Source: Ignavibacteria bacterium
GTDB taxonomy: Bacteria; Bacteroidota; Ignavibacteria; Ch128b
Length of the DNA: 64,000 nucleotides
Assembly (NCBI GenBank): GCA_013177855.1
Contig: JABLYA010000001.1
Coordinates: forward strand, 2,436,983-2,500,982
Direction of reading: 5' to 3'
Below are positions 61,764 to 64,000 of the stretch, one piece after another. The notes beneath the pieces were generated by a model. It searched no databases and was not told the DNA's origin. It saw nothing but the letters and a program-made list of their open reading frames with translations. The position numbers and the translations under genes were made by a program. Each line of letters begins with the position of its first letter. Position 1 is the stretch's first letter.

Positions 61764-61852
61764 TTCTGAACAATAATTTTTCAAAGCAGAAGCAAATTTA
61801 ACTTTCAATAAAGTAAAAGGTTTTATAAATTTTGTAAAACAAAGGATTAATT

Positions 61853-62140
61853 ATGGAAAAATTATCAATCAAAGAAATTGAGAATCATTTGAGTGGGATG
61901 AAAAACTGGTTTATTGAAAATGATACTATAGTTAAAAATTTCGTTTTCGTGAATTTCAAAGAAGCAATGAAATTCGTCAATAAGGTCGCTGATCTGGCAG
62001 AAGAAGTAAATCATCATCCCGATATAAAAATTTTTGGATACAGAAATGTCACAATTAATCTTTCAACACATAGTGCTGGTGGAGTAACTATAAAGGATAT
62101 TGAACTCGCAAAAAAAATTGATGAGTTATATTTCTCATGA
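61853..62140 (+). CDS. phhB: 4a-hydroxytetrahydrobiopterin dehydratase
   Basis: The 95-residue protein has the pterin-4a-carbinolamine dehydratase motif EEVNHHPDIKIFGYRNVTI (histidines near residue 60) and the C-terminal HSAGGVTIKDIELA. It dehydrates 4a-hydroxytetrahydrobiopterin in pterin recycling, or serves in molybdopterin-related roles in some bacteria. It overlaps pyrE by four bases. Confidence 0.92.
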   Translation: MEKLSIKEIENHLSGMKNWFIENDTIVKNFVFVNFKEAMKFVNKVADLAEEVNHHPDIKIFGYRNVTINLSTHSAGGVTIKDIELAKKIDELYFS

Positions 62141-62706
62141 CAAAAGAAGAGAAACTCGAGATATTTAAAAAAGTTGGAGCTCTTCAAGAAGGACACTTCC
62201 TTCTTAGCTCAGGACTACATAGCAACATTTATTTTCAATGTGCATTGATACTTCAATATCCAGAGTTGACAACTTTGTTTTGTAAAGAGATCGCTGACTA
62301 TTTTTCAGATTTCGGATTTGAAACAGTTATATCTCCAGCAATTGGTGGAATTTTGGTAGGGCAGGAAGTTGCAAGATTATTAAATAAAAGATCTATATTT
62401 ACTGAAAGAACCGATGGTCAGATGAGTCTCCGAAGAGGATTTAAAATAAAAGAAGGTGAAAAAGTTTTGATCTGTGAAGATGTAGTTACCACTGCGAAAT
62501 CAACCAAAGAAGTTCTGGAAGTTGTTGAATCGTTCAATGGTGTTGCAATTGGACTTGGATCGATAGTCGATAGAACAAGAGAAAAGCCTCAACTCGGTTT
62601 TCCTTTCTTCAGCACAATTAGAATTGAAGCCGAAACTTATGAACCAGAAAATTGTCCACTCTGTAAACAAAATATTCCATTTGTAAAACCTGGGAGTAGA
62701 AAATGA
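62137..62706 (+). CDS. pyrE: Orotate phosphoribosyltransferase
   Basis: The 189-residue type I PRTase has LLSSGLHSNIYFQC, SPAIGGILVGQEVAR and the PRPP loop VLICEDVVTTAKSTKE (about 110-125). It makes OMP from orotate in pyrimidine synthesis. The C-terminal CPLC (ENCPLCKQN) is a feature of the longer PyrE group. ATGA overlaps at both ends. Confidence 0.94.
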   Translation: MTKEEKLEIFKKVGALQEGHFLLSSGLHSNIYFQCALILQYPELTTLFCKEIADYFSDFGFETVISPAIGGILVGQEVARLLNKRSIFTERTDGQMSLRRGFKIKEGEKVLICEDVVTTAKSTKEVLEVVESFNGVAIGLGSIVDRTREKPQLGFPFFSTIRIEAETYEPENCPLCKQNIPFVKPGSRK

Positions 62707-63833
62707 TTCTATTATCGATTCATAAATTTCTTGAAAACATACTAAGGGATTTGATTCTTGTTGATATATCTATTGCTTTGTTTATACTTATCGGTTCAAT
62801 TTTGTTTGGGAAGGTATTGAATTTTGTTTTTAGAGTCATTCTTCGGCCAATTTTTAAAAAAACCAAAACTACCCTTGATGATCGAATTTTAGAATTATTG
62901 ATAAAATTTGATAATCGGGTTTTCAGTGTTCTAGGTTTGTACTTAGGATCAGTTTATTTCCACAGCAGGATTAAAAATGAAAATGCATTAAAAAATTTAA
63001 TTTCTGTTGATACTTATAATTTTCTCACTGGATTTTTTGAAATCGTATATCAGTTGCTTTTCATTGCTGCGGTAATTATTGGCATTTACATCACTTCAAA
63101 AGTATTTAATCTTATACTCGATTTTTATGTTGAAAAGAAAAATTTAGAAAAGACACGAGGCTCACTTCATGATTTTGTACCTCTTATTAGAAATGTCTTT
63201 TTAATAACGATTATTATAATTGGGCTACTAATTGTACTTAACCGATTTAATGTAAACGTGAGTGGAATTATCGCCACTCTTGGTGTAGGTTCACTTGCGA
63301 TTGCACTTGCAGCTCAAGAAACTCTTGCCAATATGATTGCTGGTTTCGTGATTTTAATTGATAGACCGTTTAGAGAAGGCGATAGAATTAAATTACCCGG
63401 TGGTGAAATTGGTGATGTTTATGAAATCGGGATGAGAAGTACAAAAATTCTGGACTTTGATAATAATCTCATAATTATTCCAAACACCGATCTTGTAAAA
63501 TCAAAAATCCAGAATATGACTTATCCAAATAATATCTCAAGAGTTTTTGTCGATGTTGATGTTGCTTATGACACTGATATTAATCTTGCTAAAAAGATCT
63601 TAGTAGAAATTGCAAAATCTCACCCATTAACTCTTCCCGAAGTTGAGCCAGTAGTTTTTGTTACCAATTTTGCTCAAAGCGGTATATCATTGCGTTTAAT
63701 TTGTCGTACAGATGATTATAAAAATGTCTATCAGATGCAAAGTGATTTCAGAGAAGAAATTCTGAGAAAATTTTCTGAACATAAAATCGAAATTCCTTAT
63801 TTGCAGGTAGTCATCAGAAATCCTCAAAGCTAA
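62703..63833 (+). CDS. MscS-family mechanosensitive channel
   Basis: The 376-residue protein has about four or five transmembrane helices, the Gly/Ala-rich pore helix ATLGVGSLAIALAAQETLANM (split here as ATLGVGSLAIALAAQ and ETLANM, about 197-217), the beta domain GFVILIDRPFREGDRI, and the C-terminal domain. It opens under membrane tension to release solutes in hypo-osmotic shock. It overlaps pyrE by four bases and the next gene's ATG by one. Confidence 0.92.
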   Translation: MILLSIHKFLENILRDLILVDISIALFILIGSILFGKVLNFVFRVILRPIFKKTKTTLDDRILELLIKFDNRVFSVLGLYLGSVYFHSRIKNENALKNLISVDTYNFLTGFFEIVYQLLFIAAVIIGIYITSKVFNLILDFYVEKKNLEKTRGSLHDFVPLIRNVFLITIIIIGLLIVLNRFNVNVSGIIATLGVGSLAIALAAQETLANMIAGFVILIDRPFREGDRIKLPGGEIGDVYEIGMRSTKILDFDNNLIIIPNTDLVKSKIQNMTYPNNISRVFVDVDVAYDTDINLAKKILVEIAKSHPLTLPEVEPVVFVTNFAQSGISLRLICRTDDYKNVYQMQSDFREEILRKFSEHKIEIPYLQVVIRNPQS

Positions 63834-64000
63834 TGGAAATATTCATCATATTTGTTCTAGTGTTAGTCGGTTTAATTTTGATTACACTCGAAGTTCTATT
63901 TTTACCAGGATTAATTGTTGGTGTTTTTGGTGGATTTTTAATTCTGGCTGCAATTATTTACTCAACATTAAAAATGGGATTTTTGGAAGGACTTTTGACT
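63833..64000 (+). CDS. Short NfeD-family membrane protein, 5' part
   Basis: The frame stays open to the right edge. The first 56 residues hold two transmembrane segments with LEVLFLPGLIVGVFGGFL, the NfeD transmembrane signature. Short NfeD proteins usually partner with a stomatin/SPFH protein encoded next to them, which would lie beyond the window. The ATG overlaps the MscS stop by one base. Confidence 0.75.
   Translation, partial: MEIFIIFVLVLVGLILITLEVLFLPGLIVGVFGGFLILAAIIYSTLKMGFLEGLLT

Overview
The window is AT-rich (roughly one third G+C, judged by eye) and densely packed. It looks like a chromosomal segment from a Gram-negative bacterium of the Bacteroidota/Chlorobi lineage, most likely an Ignavibacteria-type organism. 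Supporting signs are a TonB-dependent receptor with a carboxypeptidase-regulatory-like N-terminal domain, a giant outer-membrane protein of a type common in this lineage, NamZ/DUF1343, DUF1028, a Bacteroidota-type PAP2-like protein, and a family B DNA polymerase next to PolX. I see no rRNA, tRNA, CRISPR array, transposase or phage gene, so this is mostly core chromosome. The species assignment is inference from gene content only.

Layout. 1-9.9 kb: the tail of rtcB, long-form nfeD, a giant outer-membrane protein, a Nudix hydrolase, a PfkB kinase-mtnA-recO operon and an HtrA protease closed by a strong terminator. 10-17.4 kb: an MBL-fold hydrolase, a carboxyltransferase subunit, an MltD-like transglycosylase with five LysM repeats behind a good sigma70-type promoter, then a TPP riboswitch controlling a TonB-dependent receptor. 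17.6-24.9 kb: a tightly overlapped operon of family B polymerase, MFS transporter, dusB, PAP2-like protein, polX and apt. 25-27.2 kb: a DUF4143 ATPase and a DUF1028 protein, ending at a bidirectional terminator.

27.2-36.9 kb is on the minus strand. A long operon runs psd, pssA, purS, purQ, tatA, gatA, sucD, ndk, Nudix, namZ, lipoprotein, and upstream of it lies an unrecognised secreted protein. 37.2-45.5 kb returns to the plus strand with ybaB, recR, a methyltransferase, two paralogous lipoproteins, a phosphohexomutase, ftsX and a large hybrid histidine kinase. 45.6-52.9 kb holds glmS, a cyclic-2,3-diphosphoglycerate-synthetase-like P-loop protein, carbamate kinase, ornithine carbamoyltransferase, lysine 6-transaminase and rsmI.

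53.1-58.7 kb is a hydrogen-oxidation locus: a small HypC-like protein, [NiFe] hydrogenase small and large subunits, a b-type cytochrome, a maturation protease and a sigma54-type activator. The small subunit carries the six-cysteine proximal-cluster pattern of O2-tolerant enzymes. The rest holds ridA, a GH9-deacetylase-like fusion, phhB, pyrE, an MscS channel and the start of a short NfeD protein.

The most interesting observations are: (1) the TPP riboswitch expression platform, whose three mutually exclusive pairings can be read base by base; (2) an operon with a family B polymerase that seems to lack exonuclease motif I and a PolX that has lost all three polymerase aspartates but keeps its PHP nuclease; (3) the predicted O2-tolerant hydrogenase with a -24/-12-like element and a local sigma54 activator; and (4) the cPGS-like/carbamate kinase/OTC cassette without arginine deiminase.
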